Assembly (NCBI RefSeq): GCF_026625145.1
Contig: NZ_CP113088.1
Coordinates: forward strand, 806,001 to 870,000
Direction of reading: 5' to 3'
Length of the DNA: 64,000 bases
DNA from: Lacinutrix neustonica
GTDB lineage: Bacteria; Bacteroidota; Bacteroidia; Flavobacteriales; Flavobacteriaceae
Shown: one piece after another, positions 31,306 to 40,598 of the stretch
Layout: each line of letters begins with the position of its first letter
Position numbering within the stretch: position 1 is the first letter of the stretch
Position numbers and translations under genes: made by a program
Notes under the pieces: generated by a model
Told to the model about the DNA's origin: nothing
Database searches by the model: none
The model's input: the letters and a program-made list of their open reading frames with translations, nothing else

Positions 31306-31506
31306 TGTTGCTAACACGGTGTATAAAACATAGCTAATAAGTGCTTAACCCAAAAGCTTGTGTATGTTTAGAAAGTCCGCCAAATTTTTAATTTGGCTTT
31401 TAAAATTGATAAGTTAAAACAAAATATAAAAATTCGGCTCTGTGTTAATCCGAAAAGTTAGTGTCTTTTTACACGCTACGTTTCATACACAATTCCGTTG
31501 GCAACA
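31306..31506 (+). repeat. attC-like site 3 (long type)
   Basis: Left core TGTTGCTAAC complements the GTTAGCAACA of cassette 3; right core GTTGGCAACA opens cassette 4. About 200 bases long, with internal hairpin GCCAAATTT/AATTTGGC and different arms (CGGTGTATAAAAC / TTTCATACAC). Confidence 0.8.
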
Positions 31507-31532
31507 AGCTAAACAAAACTAACCGCTGAACA

Positions 31533-32824
31533 ATGAACAACCAAAAAAAGGAGCTGAAGGAGAATCGTTAGTTTATGATTTAGCGACAAATTCCTTTTTA
31601 AGCTATTGGTGTTACGCTAATCCAAAAGACGAATTAGGTAATAAAAAAGAGATTTGTGATTTACTAATTCACTTCAATGGAATCTTGATTTTAGTTTGTG
31701 TAAAAAACTATGAATTTAAGGGAATTTATTCAAGATATTTTCGGAAATCTATTGAAAAAGATGTCCGTCAATTATATGGTGCTGAAAAGAAAATTTTAGC
31801 TTCTAATTACGATATAAAAATAAAAACTAAAGATGGAAGAAATCATATAATTAGAAAACAAGATATTACCAAAACCCATAGAATAATTGTCCATTTAGGA
31901 GAAAAAGTTCACTTCTACCCTTTCAACAGAAACACCAAAACTGAAAAGTTCGTTCACATATTTGACAAAAATTCTTTCGCTAATGTCACAGATTTTTTAG
32001 ATACGATTAAAGATTTTGAGGAGTATTTAGATAAACGAGAACAAGCATTTGGAAATAAAGAAGTTTTGATTTTACCAAGTGAAGAGGATGAGTTTGATTT
32101 TAATACTCATAAGCAATTTATGGAAATGCAAACCCAAAAGGAATGGGTTAAAAAAAATATTCTCATTTCCGGAACAGAAAGTGACATTCTTGCTCATTAT
32201 ATAGAAAATGACAGAGGATTTTCCAAACAAATAACTTCTGACAAATATGATGGAATGTTATTTCAAATAGATGGAAATTGGGATGAATTTATAAAAAAAC
32301 AAAAAGTTCAAAAAAAGCTACAAGATGACAAAGTAAGCTATTTCATTGACGAATTTGTAAAAAGAGAAGTTCTTCCTAATCCGAATGAGCAAAGTATTAA
32401 GTTTGCTAAAGAAATTTTGTCATTTAATAGATTTAACAGAAGAGTTATTTCTAAAAACTTATTTAGCTTTATAGAAGATTACAACCATACTAAAGGCTCA
32501 TTTTTAGCGAGAAGGTATGGAGAAATAGATGGAACAGCAATCATTTTCGTATTCTATACAACTGATATGACTCAAGAACAAGTAAATTTTCTTTTGCCGA
32601 TTGTTATTGACACTTATGCTGTTTACACTAACTATAAACATAAAAAAGTAATATTAATTGCAGCAACTAACGACTGTAAACAATTCAAATTTGGATACGA
32701 CGAAATTGAACCTTTTAGTAAAGAAGATGAAGAGTTAACGAAGAAAAATATTAAAGCTTTAAAATGGTTTACGAATATAAATGAAATTAAGTTTAGTGAA
32801 TTTGAATATCCGAGACACGAATGA
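31533..32824 (+). CDS. Cassette 4: nuclease-like protein (frameshifted)
   Basis: Corrected, the protein is about 430 residues. Residues about 25-65 read ELGNKKEICDLLIHF-NGILILVCVKNYE, an arrangement of an acidic residue, hydrophobic strands and a Lys that resembles PD-(D/E)xK-type nuclease cores. Related proteins with KxxCDLL motifs are often near defence genes. One A is missing from a homopolymer near 31545; restoring it joins MNNQKKGAEGESLVYD to the main frame. The nuclease assignment is tentative and the rest of the protein is unrecognised. Confidence 0.6.
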
Positions 32825-32832
32825 ATAAAGCC

Positions 32833-32970
32833 AGTTGCCAACACCGTATAAAATTAATTGCTGGTAAAAGCCTATTTACAAAAGTCCTTGCGGACTTTCT
32901 ATCTGTGATTTATTTGCTAACTTCAGTACTTAAACCACGCAACTAATCTTATACAAACACGTTGTACACA
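32833..32970 (+). repeat. attC-like site 4
   Basis: Left core AGTTGCCAAC pairs with GTTGGCAACA of cassette 4 (9 of 10); right core GTTGTACACA opens cassette 5. Tip hairpin AAAGTCC (TTGC) GGACTTT. Confidence 0.85.
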
Positions 32971-32981
32971 ATACCCCAAAA

Positions 32982-33455
32982 ATGCCAAGAATCGAACTTC
33001 AAACTGAAATAAAAGCTGATAGAAATATCGTGTTTGACTTGTCACGAAGTATCGATTTGCATAAAATATCGACTGAACAAACTAATGAAGAAGCAATCGC
33101 AGGAAAAACAAGCGGATTAATCGGAATGAATGAAAGCGTAACTTGGCGAGCAAAGCACTTTGGAATTTATCAAAAACTGACTTCCAAAATAACGGAATAT
33201 GACCGACCAAAATACTTTGCGGATGAAATGGTTAAAGGAGCGTTTGCGGAATTTAAACACGAACATCATTTTTCGGAATCGAATGGCGGAACTTTGATGA
33301 CCGACTTTTTTGATTACAAATCGCCTTTTGGAATTTTAGGAAAGTTAGCGGACAAGCTGTTTCTGAAAAAATATATGACTGAATTACTAACTGAAAGAAA
33401 CCGAATTGTAAAAGAGTTTGCGGAATCTGACAAATGGAAAGAAATGATAAAATAA
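32982..33455 (+). CDS. Cassette 5: SRPBCC/cell-division-inhibitor-like protein, copy 1
   Basis: The 157-residue soluble protein fits the START/SRPBCC lipid-binding fold of Bacteroidota (MPRIELQTEIKADRNIVFDL, and ESNGGTLMTDFFDYKSPFG near the end). The family binds small hydrophobic molecules; the ligand here is unknown. The whole cassette, from GTT to GTT, recurs almost unchanged as cassette 35 (56970-57602). Confidence 0.78.
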   Translation: MPRIELQTEIKADRNIVFDLSRSIDLHKISTEQTNEEAIAGKTSGLIGMNESVTWRAKHFGIYQKLTSKITEYDRPKYFADEMVKGAFAEFKHEHHFSESNGGTLMTDFFDYKSPFGILGKLADKLFLKKYMTELLTERNRIVKEFAESDKWKEMIK

Positions 33456-33464
33456 AAAAAGTAC

Positions 33465-33603
33465 TGTGTACAACAATGTATAACCGCAATTACGGCGGAT
33501 TCGACTACGTCCGAATCCACGCGGAATTGCTAACGTCTGTACTAAACCGAAAAGCAACGCATATTAACCCGTAACTGACGGTTATACGAGACCGTTGTGT
33601 ACA
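33465..33603 (+). repeat. attC-like site 5
   Basis: Left core TGTGTACAAC complements GTTGTACACA of cassette 5; right core GTTGTGTACA opens cassette 6. Arms ATGTATAACCGCAATTACGG and CCGTAACTGACGGTTATAC; tip hairpin GGATTCG/CGAATCC. Same arm type as site 35. Confidence 0.85.
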
Positions 33604-33900
33604 ATGGCTCACTCGGCCGGAAAAAAAATCCAATTAATTAAATTTTAGTGGTTTAAGTCCAATAAATTCTAACGCAAGTAAAACGTAATTGGGTGCGCAA
33701 CTAAACGGATTTTTGCGGATAAAAAAGCGGATTATAAACGGATATACAAAACAGTGCGCAACTGTTGCGCGGACTACTGCTCTACTCCTATTGCGGATAA
33801 AAATATTACTCTAAAACTGCTGATTAACGCAAAACGCAACGTTGCGAACGACTGACCTTCTTAACGGCAAAGCTAATCGCCAAAAAAATAAATAAAGCAC
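33594..33900. mobile_element. Cassette 6: non-coding, family B copy 1
   Basis: The cassette opens GTTGTGTACAATGGCTCACT, then CGGCCGG and an A-run. The ATG gives only 14 codons. It contains GTGCGCAACTGTTGCGCGG and ACGCAACGTTGCGAACG, both self-complementary. Near-identical to cassettes 12, 29 and 31; cassette 41 is a diverged relative. Confidence 0.8.
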
Positions 33901-34039
33901 TGTACACAACAAGGTGTAAAAGTAATTGCTTGGGCTGTGCTTCTCGGAAAAATCCTGCGGATTTTTCCTCCGGTTCGGTTTTGTTTACTATTTTAGTGGC
34001 TTATCAACGCAACTACCCTTACACAAACCGTTAGCCCAC
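33901..34039 (+). repeat. attC-like site 6
   Basis: Left core TGTACACAAC complements GTTGTGTACA of cassette 6; right core GTTAGCCCAC opens cassette 7. Tip hairpin AAAAATCC (TGC) GGATTTTT. Confidence 0.85.
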
Positions 34040-34365
34040 ATGCCCACTCGGCTCGAAAAAAAATCCTAAAGTTGCTTAAAAGTAGTTTAAAAGTAAAAAA
34101 ACAACACTTCTCACCTGCTCACTCAACCTATTTCGGATAAAACACAACGCGACACTGTTGCGACGGACTCTTTTACGTTGCGGCAAAACTGTATGTGAAA
34201 TAAAATATCATACTCAATCCTTTTCTGAGATCAGTGAAACGCAACTCTTGCGGCGGATTTATATAGCAAACGGCAAATCGTAACGCACAAAAGATAAAAT
34301 CAATAGTAGCACGTAAAACAAAACTCTGCGGAGCTGCAAAGCCATATGGAGAAAAATAAAATAAC
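34030..34365. mobile_element. Cassette 7: non-coding, family A copy 2
   Basis: Nearly identical to cassette 1, with a few substitutions. No gene is supported. Confidence 0.8.
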
Positions 34366-34503
34366 GTGGGCTAACAATGTGTAAAATAAATACTACTTTT
34401 ATGGCTTAACCTAAAGGCAGTTCGTGTTAGCTTGCTTCGGATTTTCCTACGGAAAATCCCCGCACACTAACCCGTACTTACCTTACACGAACCGTTGTGT
34501 ACA
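34366..34503 (+). repeat. attC-like site 7
   Basis: Left core GTGGGCTAAC matches cassette 7; right core GTTGTGTACA opens cassette 8. Body as in site 1. Confidence 0.85.
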
Positions 34504-34517
34504 ATGTAAACCGACAA

Positions 34518-35136
34518 ATGAAAAAAACGACTTTAATATTAATTTTGATTTTATCCTCCCTCTTTTGTTTTGCACAAAAAGCTCATTTGAAACCTGCAAA
34601 AGAATTTGAAAATTACGAGGGAATTCTTAAAGAATATTACGATAATGTTTTTCCATTACTGTATCAAAATTATTCCGAAAAACCAATTGCAAGATATACT
34701 TCGATGCCTTCATTTTCTAATGAGTATTCATTTTCAATAGAAACTATGGAAGACAGGAAATATGTTGTTAGTAATAAACTTTCCACGAATTACTGGTATT
34801 CCAAAAATAATAAGAATGTTAAACTGATTTCTAACAAAACAAAATTGACCGAAAATCTTTACCGAGAAAATCATTGAACTTTTTAAATTATTGGATGAAA
34901 ATATAAAAAAATCAGAGGATGAATTAATCGGTTTTGACGGAACGACTTACTATTTTGCTACGACCAACGAAAATGAAAAGGTTAAAATTGGAGAAACTTG
35001 GTCGCCAAATAAAAAATCCCAACTTGGAAGATTAGTCTCTATTTGTGACGAAATTTTTTCATTAGGAAACGGAAAGAACATTTCGCAAAATAAAATTGTG
35101 AAAAATATTGAAAAACTAATAACGGAATTGAAATAA
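34518..35136 (+). CDS. Cassette 8: secreted protein, unknown function (frameshifted)
   Basis: A signal peptide (MKKTTLILILILSSLFCFAQ) starts at 34518; the frame continues upstream into the attC core, but that part is not signal-like. The mature protein is about 185 residues. CCGAGA near 34862 splits it; CCAGA restores LYQKIIELFKLLDENI and joins the second half. The C-terminal half contains a beta hairpin (FDGTTYYFATTNENEKVKIG). No family recognised. Confidence 0.68.
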
Positions 35137-35143
35137 AAAACAC

Positions 35144-35280
35144 TGTACACAACAATGGCTATAAGTAATTGCTTGTTCTCGCTTACTTCTGAAAATCCTC
35201 TCGGATTTTCAGTTTGGTGTTTACTTGCAAAGTTAAGTACTAACCCACGCAACTACTCATAGCCGAGACCGTTACCAACC
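35144..35280 (+). repeat. attC-like site 8
   Basis: Left core TGTACACAAC complements GTTGTGTACA of cassette 8; right core GTTACCAACC opens cassette 9. Arms ATGGCTATAAGTAATTGC and GCAACTACTCATAGCC; tip hairpin GAAAATCC (TCTC) GGATTTTC. Confidence 0.85.
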
Positions 35281-35520
35281 ATGCCACTCTGCTGTGAAAA
35301 ATAATAGAATCTAAACGATCTCTAAATTAAAAAACTGCAAAAGTTAGCGGATAAAAAATTACAATAATATTCTGATCAAACCAGGGCGCAACTCTTACGG
35401 CGGACTGATTTGCATGACGGCTAATCAAATACCAAAATCTGATTTCGGACTGACAAAAGCAATGCGCAATCTTTGCGGCGGATTCAAATACGAAACGGCT
35501 AACTGGGTAATTAAAAGAAC
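35271..35520. mobile_element. Cassette 9: non-coding, family C copy 1
   Basis: The cassette opens GTTACCAACCATGCCACTC. It contains GCGCAACTCTTACGGCGGA and ATGCGCAATCTTTGCGGCGG. Related to cassettes 16 and 22, and shares short motifs with families A and B. No gene is supported. Confidence 0.78.
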
Positions 35521-35658
35521 GGTTGGTAACAATGTGTAAAATAAATACTACTTTTATGGCTTAACCCAAAGGCAGTTCGTGTTAGCTTGCTTCGGATTTT
35601 CCTACGGAAAATCCCCGCACACTAACCCGTACTTACCTTACACGAAACGTTGTGTGTA
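35521..35658 (+). repeat. attC-like site 9
   Basis: Left core GGTTGGTAAC is the exact complement of GTTACCAACC; right core GTTGTGTGTA opens cassette 10. Body as in site 1. Confidence 0.85.
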
Positions 35659-35689
35659 ATTTGAGCAACCGAACTAAGCAATAAACTAA

Positions 35690-36229
35690 ATGAGGAGAGA
35701 AATTAAATTTAAAAATTGGCGGATTATCTTAGGTATACTTTTTTTTAGTTTAATGCTTTTTGCGTCTATTTCGTTTTTACTGAACCCTGAGATATTTATT
35801 AGACACTTCTTTATGAAAGCAGAATATATTCAGATTATTGGTATAATAGGTATTGCTTATTTTTCAACTCTTTTGTATTCCTTTTTAAGAATTCTTCCAA
35901 GAAAATATGCTATTCTCATTTCAGATGATTTCTTAATTGATAATTCGAAATATGAATCATTAGGAAAAATAAGATGGTGTGATATTTCCGAAATACAGAG
36001 ATTTAAGAAAAATAATATAGAGTTGACTTTGAATAAGACTGTGTTTAAAACTAAAAAAAGAAATTTATTGAAAAGATTCCTGACTTTTATGCATAATTGG
36101 AATTATAAAAAAAACATTCTCATTTCAAGTGCTTTAATTGACTGTAATTTAGAAGAACTTTTTGAAACGATTTCTGTAGCATATGAAAAAACCGATTCAA
36201 ATAAAAAAACTACACACAACACCGTATAA
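35690..36229 (+). CDS. Cassette 10: two-helix membrane protein, PH-like (STM3941-like)
   Basis: The 179-residue protein has two N-terminal membrane helices (IILGILFFSLMLFASISFLL and IIGIIGIAYFSTLLYSFL), then a cytoplasmic beta domain with IRWCDISEIQRF, a pattern seen in STM3941-type membrane proteins with a PH-like domain. The function is unknown. The frame runs through the left core of the next attC and stops at its first TAA (36227-36229), so its last five residues come from the recombination site. Confidence 0.6.
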   Translation: MRREIKFKNWRIILGILFFSLMLFASISFLLNPEIFIRHFFMKAEYIQIIGIIGIAYFSTLLYSFLRILPRKYAILISDDFLIDNSKYESLGKIRWCDISEIQRFKKNNIELTLNKTVFKTKKRNLLKRFLTFMHNWNYKKNILISSALIDCNLEELFETISVAYEKTDSNKKTTHNTV

Positions 36230-36349
36230 AAATAATTGCTATTTTAGTGCTTAACCGAAGGTCGTTGCGTGTTTGTAACGTCTGATTTTCCTGCGGAAAA
36301 TCCTCGCATACAAACCCGCAACTATTCTTATACATTAACGTTAGCAAAC
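36211..36349 (+). repeat. attC-like site 10
   Basis: Left core TACACACAAC complements GTTGTGTGTA of cassette 10; right core GTTAGCAAAC opens cassette 11. Arms ACCGTATAAAAATAATTGC and GCAACTATTCTTATAC; tip GATTTTCC (TGC) GGAAAATC. Confidence 0.85.
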
Positions 36350-36362
36350 ATTTCAGAACTGA

Positions 36363-36872
36363 ATGGGAAATTCGATATTTTTAATAATAATTGCTATCTT
36401 AATTGTTTTATCTATTTGGTATCTGACTGTAAAATATTTTCTAAATCCATTGTTTTTTAAACCAAAAATAAAGACATCTGAAATTATTGATTTCCTGAAC
36501 AAGAAAGAATGTTTATTTATTGAATATAAAGCTCTTAATAAGGAGGAAAAACAAAGAAATATTTTTAATCAGGAAAAAGGATTGACATTTGATAATATAT
36601 TCTCTACAAAGTCTGAATATAAAATAATTGGATTTTCTCAAAACAAGAATAAACACAAAATATATTGGGCTGAATTAAAATCTTGGTACCGACCTTTTGG
36701 AAAACGGATCCTTAATCTAATTGAGGAAAAAGATGTTGAATTATTAGACGAATTACAAAAAGAATATAATCAAGAAATTATAAAAGTGACAGACAAATGT
36801 CCTGCTTGCAATAGCGGAATTTTAACGAATGAAACTGAATGTAAAAATTGCGGACTGAATTTAGTCGCTTAA
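36363..36872 (+). CDS. Cassette 11: membrane-anchored zinc-ribbon protein
   Basis: An N-terminal membrane helix (IFLIIIAILIVLSIWYL) precedes a helical and beta cytoplasmic region. The C terminus is a zinc ribbon with two Cys pairs (CPACNSG and CKNCGLN). The layout is that of small membrane proteins of unknown role. Confidence 0.68.
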   Translation: MGNSIFLIIIAILIVLSIWYLTVKYFLNPLFFKPKIKTSEIIDFLNKKECLFIEYKALNKEEKQRNIFNQEKGLTFDNIFSTKSEYKIIGFSQNKNKHKIYWAELKSWYRPFGKRILNLIEEKDVELLDELQKEYNQEIIKVTDKCPACNSGILTNETECKNCGLNLVA

Positions 36873-36885
36873 TGAACAAAAAACG

Positions 36886-37024
36886 ATTTGCTAACAATGT
36901 GTAAATATAATTGCTTGGTCCACTCTTACTCGGAAAATCCTGCGGATTTTCCTGCGGTTCGTTCCATTTTTACTATTTTAGTGGCTTAATCACGCAACTA
37001 TCCTTACACGTAACATTGTGTACA
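36886..37024 (+). repeat. attC-like site 11 (core G replaced by A)
   Basis: Left core ATTTGCTAAC pairs with GTTAGCAAAC of cassette 11 (9 of 10). The right core reads ATTGTGTACA instead of GTTGTGTACA (A at 37015), the only core without G among the 42. Confidence 0.8.
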
Positions 37025-37319
37025 ATGGCTCACTCGGCCGGAAAAAAAATCCAATTAATTAAATTTTAGTGGTTTAAGTCCAATAAATTCTAACGCAAGT
37101 AAAACGTAATTGGGTGCGCAACTAAACGGATTTTTGCGGATAAAAAAGCGGATTATAAACGGATATACAAAACAGTGCGCAACTATTGCGCGGACTACTG
37201 CTCTACTCCTATTGCGGATAAAAATATTACTCTAAAACTGCTGATTAACGCAAAACGCAACGTTGCGAACGACTGACCTTCTTAACGGCAAAGCTAATCG
37301 CAAAAAATAAATAAAGCAC
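37015..37319. mobile_element. Cassette 12: non-coding, family B copy 2
   Basis: Nearly identical to cassette 6. Its identity to the other copies starts at TT, not at the preceding base (A instead of G). Confidence 0.8.
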
Positions 37320-37458
37320 TGTACACAACAAGGTGTAAAAGTAATTGCTTGGGCTGTGCTTCTCGGAAAAATCCTGCGGATTTTTCCTCCGGTTCGGTTT
37401 TGTTTACTATTTTAGTGGCTTATCAACGCAACTACCCTTACACAAACCGTTGTGCGTC
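37320..37458 (+). repeat. attC-like site 12
   Basis: Left core TGTACACAAC; right core GTTGTGCGTC opens cassette 13. Body as in site 6. Confidence 0.85.
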
Positions 37459-37518
37459 ATTTAAGAAAAACCGTGAAAACCAACAAAATTAGAGAAAAAA
37501 ACAAAATTTTTAGAACAA

Positions 37519-37698
37519 ATGGAAAACAGAGATTTAGAAGTTTTATGTTGTTTTTGTGGTCAAGATTCAACATTTAACAAAGCGATTGAAATCACGATAG
37601 AATGTGATAAGGAAACAAAAGATGTTCAAGCAGTTTATGCTCACTCTAAATGTCTTGATAAGGTTTTACATAAAAGTGTTCCGAGAGCATTTAATTAA
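37519..37698 (+). CDS. Cassette 13: small Cys-rich protein (59 residues)
   Basis: The short frame encodes MENRDLEVLCCFCGQDS followed by an Ile- and Glu-rich strand and AHSKCLDKVLHK. Cys-x-x-Cys near the start and His-x-x-Cys near the end could bind one zinc ion. It ends 30 bases before the next gene in the same cassette. Function unknown. Confidence 0.6.
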   Translation: MENRDLEVLCCFCGQDSTFNKAIEITIECDKETKDVQAVYAHSKCLDKVLHKSVPRAFN

Positions 37699-37728
37699 TA
37701 AATTGGACTAAATATTCAAAGGAATTTA

Positions 37729-38154
37729 ATGAAAAAATGGATTTTAATAATTGTTGGAATAATCCTGATTGGAATAGTCGGAATTGGAATCAAAATCAAC
37801 TCGGATTTGGACGATGTCGTGGAAGCTCTTAATTCGGAACATTCACTAAATGAATCTGATTTGATAATTCTTTCGGACTCTATTTCACCGAACAAAAAAT
37901 ATAAATATTATGAATATCAATTTGACAAAGGCGGATTAGGATATTCAAGAATTTTTTGGTCAGTTATAGAAAATAACAAAAAAGAAAATGACCTTGGAAA
38001 AGGATTGATTCCTCAAGGATATAAAATAATTGGGTGGAACGAGAAAAACGAATTGATTTTAAGCAAATGGAATCCTAAATCGGAATTAAAAACTGTGTCG
38101 AAATTGAAAAACGAAACAATAATTAACGGAATGAAAATAAACATAGCGGAATAA
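37729..38154 (+). CDS. Cassette 13: membrane-anchored protein, unknown function
   Basis: The 141-residue protein has an N-terminal membrane helix (WILIIVGIILIGIVGIGIKI) and an extracytoplasmic beta domain (KYKYYEYQFDKGGLGYSRIF). It is the second gene of a two-gene cassette and stops just before the left core of attC site 13. Confidence 0.68.
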   Translation: MKKWILIIVGIILIGIVGIGIKINSDLDDVVEALNSEHSLNESDLIILSDSISPNKKYKYYEYQFDKGGLGYSRIFWSVIENNKKENDLGKGLIPQGYKIIGWNEKNELILSKWNPKSELKTVSKLKNETIINGMKINIAE

Positions 38155-38159
38155 AAACG

Positions 38160-38297
38160 AACGCACAACACCGTATAAAAATAATTGCGGTTTAGTGCTT
38201 AAACAAAGGTCGTTGCGTGTTTGTAACGTCTGATTTTCCTGCGGAAAATCCTCGCATACAAACCCGCAACTATTCTTATACATAAACGTTAGCCCAC
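38160..38297 (+). repeat. attC-like site 13
   Basis: Left core AACGCACAAC pairs with GTTGTGCGTC (9 of 10); right core GTTAGCCCAC opens cassette 14. Body as in site 10. Confidence 0.85.
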
Positions 38298-38624
38298 ATG
38301 CCCACTCGGCTCGAAAAAAAATTCTAAAGTTGCTTAAAAGTGATTTAAAAATAAAAAAAACAACGCTTCTCACCTGCTCACTCAACCTATTTCGGATAAA
38401 ACACAACGCGACACTGTTGAGACGGACTCTTTAACGTTTCGGCAAAACTGTATGTGAAATAAAATATCATACTCAATCCTTTTCTGACATCAGTCAAACG
38501 CAACTCTTGCGGCGGATTTATATAGCAAACGGCAAATCGTAACGCACAAAAGATAAAATCAATAGTAGCACGTAAAACAAAACTCTGCGGAGCTGCAAAG
38601 CCATATGGAGAAAAATAAAATAAC
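38288..38624. mobile_element. Cassette 14: non-coding, family A copy 3
   Basis: Nearly identical to cassette 1. No gene is supported on either strand. Confidence 0.8.
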
Positions 38625-38762
38625 GTGGGCTAACAATGTGTAAAATAAATACTACTTTTATGGCTTAACCTAAAGGCAGTTCGTGTTAGCTTGCTTCGGA
38701 TTTTCCTACGGAAAATCCCCGCACACTAACCCGTACTTACCTTACACGAACCGTTGTACGCA
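38625..38762 (+). repeat. attC-like site 14
   Basis: Left core GTGGGCTAAC; right core GTTGTACGCA opens cassette 15. Body as in site 1. Confidence 0.85.
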
Positions 38763-38771
38763 AGTTGAGAA

Positions 38772-39334
38772 ATGAACATAGATTACAAATTAACATCAAA
38801 GGATAAACTAACTGAACTTGCAAAAAGCAAAGGAATTGAAACATGGAATGAATTGACCGAATTCATTAAGAATTTACCATACGGACGAAATAAAAATCGG
38901 ACTGATTTTGGACTCGTACTATCTGAACAAAAAGGAACTTGTAGTTCGAAACACGCTCTTTTAAAAAGTATTGCGGATTTTAATAATGTGCCAAATATTG
39001 AATTGATAATCGGAATTTACCGAATGACCGAATCGAACACGCCAAAAATTGGAACTGAACTGACTGATAACTCAATTGAATTTATTCCGAAGCACATTGT
39101 TACTTAAGAATAAATGGAAACCGGACTGACTTAACAAGTGAACAATCGAAATTTAAGAAAATTGAGAAAGACATAATCCAAGAAAAGCTAATTGAACCAA
39201 ATCAGGTTGCGGAATTCAAAGTTGATTATCATAAAAAGTTTATCGAAAATTGGTTAAGCGAAACCAAATCGGAATTTGAATTTGACCAAATTTGGCGAAT
39301 AAGAGAAAAATGTATAGTAAATTTAACCGAATAA
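38772..39334 (+). CDS. Cassette 15: transglutaminase-like protein (frameshifted)
   Basis: Corrected, the protein is about 187 residues. It has a Cys-His-Asp layout like transglutaminase/protease-fold proteins: Cys in LSEQKGTCSSKHALL, His in PEAHCYLRING and Asp in NRTDLT. Such proteins may be amidases or peptidases; the substrate is unknown. Near 39078 the sequence reads ATTCCGAAGC where ATTCCGGAAGC restores FIPEAHCYL and the remaining 75 residues. Confidence 0.72.
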
Positions 39335-39340
39335 AAAACC

Positions 39341-39477
39341 TGCGTACAACAATGGCTATAAGTAATTGCTTGTTCTCGCCTACTTCTGAAAATCCTCGCG
39401 GATTTTCAATTTGGAGCGTACTTGCAAAGTTAAGTGCTAAACCACGCAACTAATTATAGCCGAGACCGTTACCAACC
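39341..39477 (+). repeat. attC-like site 15
   Basis: Left core TGCGTACAAC complements GTTGTACGCA; right core GTTACCAACC opens cassette 16. Body as in site 8. Confidence 0.85.
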
Positions 39478-39779
39478 ATGCCACTCGGCTCTAAAAAAAA
39501 TACTCCTTAAACGATCTCTAAGGATAAAAACTACTAAAGTTAGCAGTCAAAAATTTACAATAACTTTCTCAGCAAATAAGAGCGCAACTCTTAATTCGGG
39601 CAATACTCACTCCTACTCTTTTCTAAAAACGGATTTAACTCCGGCTCAACTCATATGGCGGACTGATTAGCATTACGGCTTATCAAATACCAAAATCTGA
39701 TTTCGGACTGACAAAAGCAATGCGCAATCTTTGCGGCGGATTGATATACGAAACGGCTAACTGGGTAAATTAAAAGAAC
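39468..39779. mobile_element. Cassette 16: non-coding, family C copy 2
   Basis: Longer than cassette 9 but related, with CATGCCACTCGGCTC plus A-run at the start and ATGCGCAATCTTTGCGGCGG near the end. No gene is supported; a 78-codon frame at 39434 runs across the attC and is rejected. Confidence 0.78.
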
Positions 39780-39917
39780 GGTTGGTAACAATGTGTAAAA
39801 TAAATACTACTTTTATGGCTTAACCCAAAGGCAGTTCGTGTTAGCTTGCTTCGGATTTTCCTACGGAAAATCCCCGCACACTAACCCGTACTTACCTTAC
39901 ACGAACCGTTAGCCACC
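39780..39917 (+). repeat. attC-like site 16
   Basis: Left core GGTTGGTAAC; right core GTTAGCCACC opens cassette 17. Body as in site 1. Confidence 0.85.
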
Positions 39918-39919
39918 AT

Positions 39920-40459
39920 TTGAGAAAAACTAAAGACATATTAATTATCATTTTCGCATTTCTAGTAGTTTTTGCTATTGGATTTGTTCTAATCGGAATT
40001 TATGTTATTCAAGATAAATATGATGGAAACTCAGAATTGACCGAACTGAATAGTAATAAAAAGATAGAAAGTCCGATTGTTGGAAAATGGAAAGTAATTA
40101 ACTCAAATGTCGAACCTTTTCAAATAATATCGAACGGAAAAAAACTTTATTTGAATACAATATTCGAATTTTTAGAAAATGGAAAACATAGAGTTTATGA
40201 GACAAATAAATCGGAATTTTTCTCTTCTGTTTCTTATCGTATCGATGGACAAAAATTAGTTATGGTCGATTTAGATATGGTCTTTGATTACGGAATTGAA
40301 AATCTGACTTCTAATTCGCTAAAATTGAAAATAAGAAAAATACCAACTTACTTTTGGACTGATGAAAATCTTTCTGACCAAAAAGTTAAAGACAAAGTTT
40401 CTGAATTACAGAAAAGCGGAGTAATACTCGAACTAATAAAAATAAAAAACGGTGGCTAA
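39920..40459 (+). CDS. Cassette 17: membrane-anchored lipocalin-like protein
   Basis: The start is TTG at 39920, inside the leader TTTGAGAAAAAC shared with several cassettes. One membrane helix (IIIFAFLVVFAIGFVLIGIY) is followed by a lipocalin-like stretch (SPIVGKWKVINSN) with several strands. The stop TAA at 40457-40459 overlaps the TAAC of the attC left core, so gene end and recombination site coincide. Confidence 0.68.
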   Translation: MRKTKDILIIIFAFLVVFAIGFVLIGIYVIQDKYDGNSELTELNSNKKIESPIVGKWKVINSNVEPFQIISNGKKLYLNTIFEFLENGKHRVYETNKSEFFSSVSYRIDGQKLVMVDLDMVFDYGIENLTSNSLKLKIRKIPTYFWTDENLSDQKVKDKVSELQKSGVILELIKIKNGG

Positions 40460-40588
40460 CACCGTATATAATTTATTGCTAGTTCTAGCCTACTTACGAA
40501 AATCCTCGCGGATTTTCTATTCGGTTTTTATTTGCTAAATTAGGTGCTTAAACCACGCAACAAACCATATACAAACACGTTGGGCATA
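40451..40588 (+). repeat. attC-like site 17
   Basis: Left core GGTGGCTAAC complements GTTAGCCACC; right core GTTGGGCATA opens cassette 18. Tip hairpin GAAAATCC (TCGC) GGATTTTC. Confidence 0.85.
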
Positions 40589-40598
40589 ATTTAAGAAA

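Noticed and set aside
33253..33520. Minus-strand proteins of 68-78 residues opposite the SRPBCC gene (also at 57262-57529)
   Set aside because: They are shadows of a real + strand gene; they appear conserved only because the cassette is duplicated.
34424..34609. Conserved short proteins starting MLACFGFSYGKSPHTN (also at 48227) and similar frames at 36269 and 54283
   Set aside because: They are read from the attC-like repeat itself; their conservation reflects the recombination site and the frames are not maintained in other copies.
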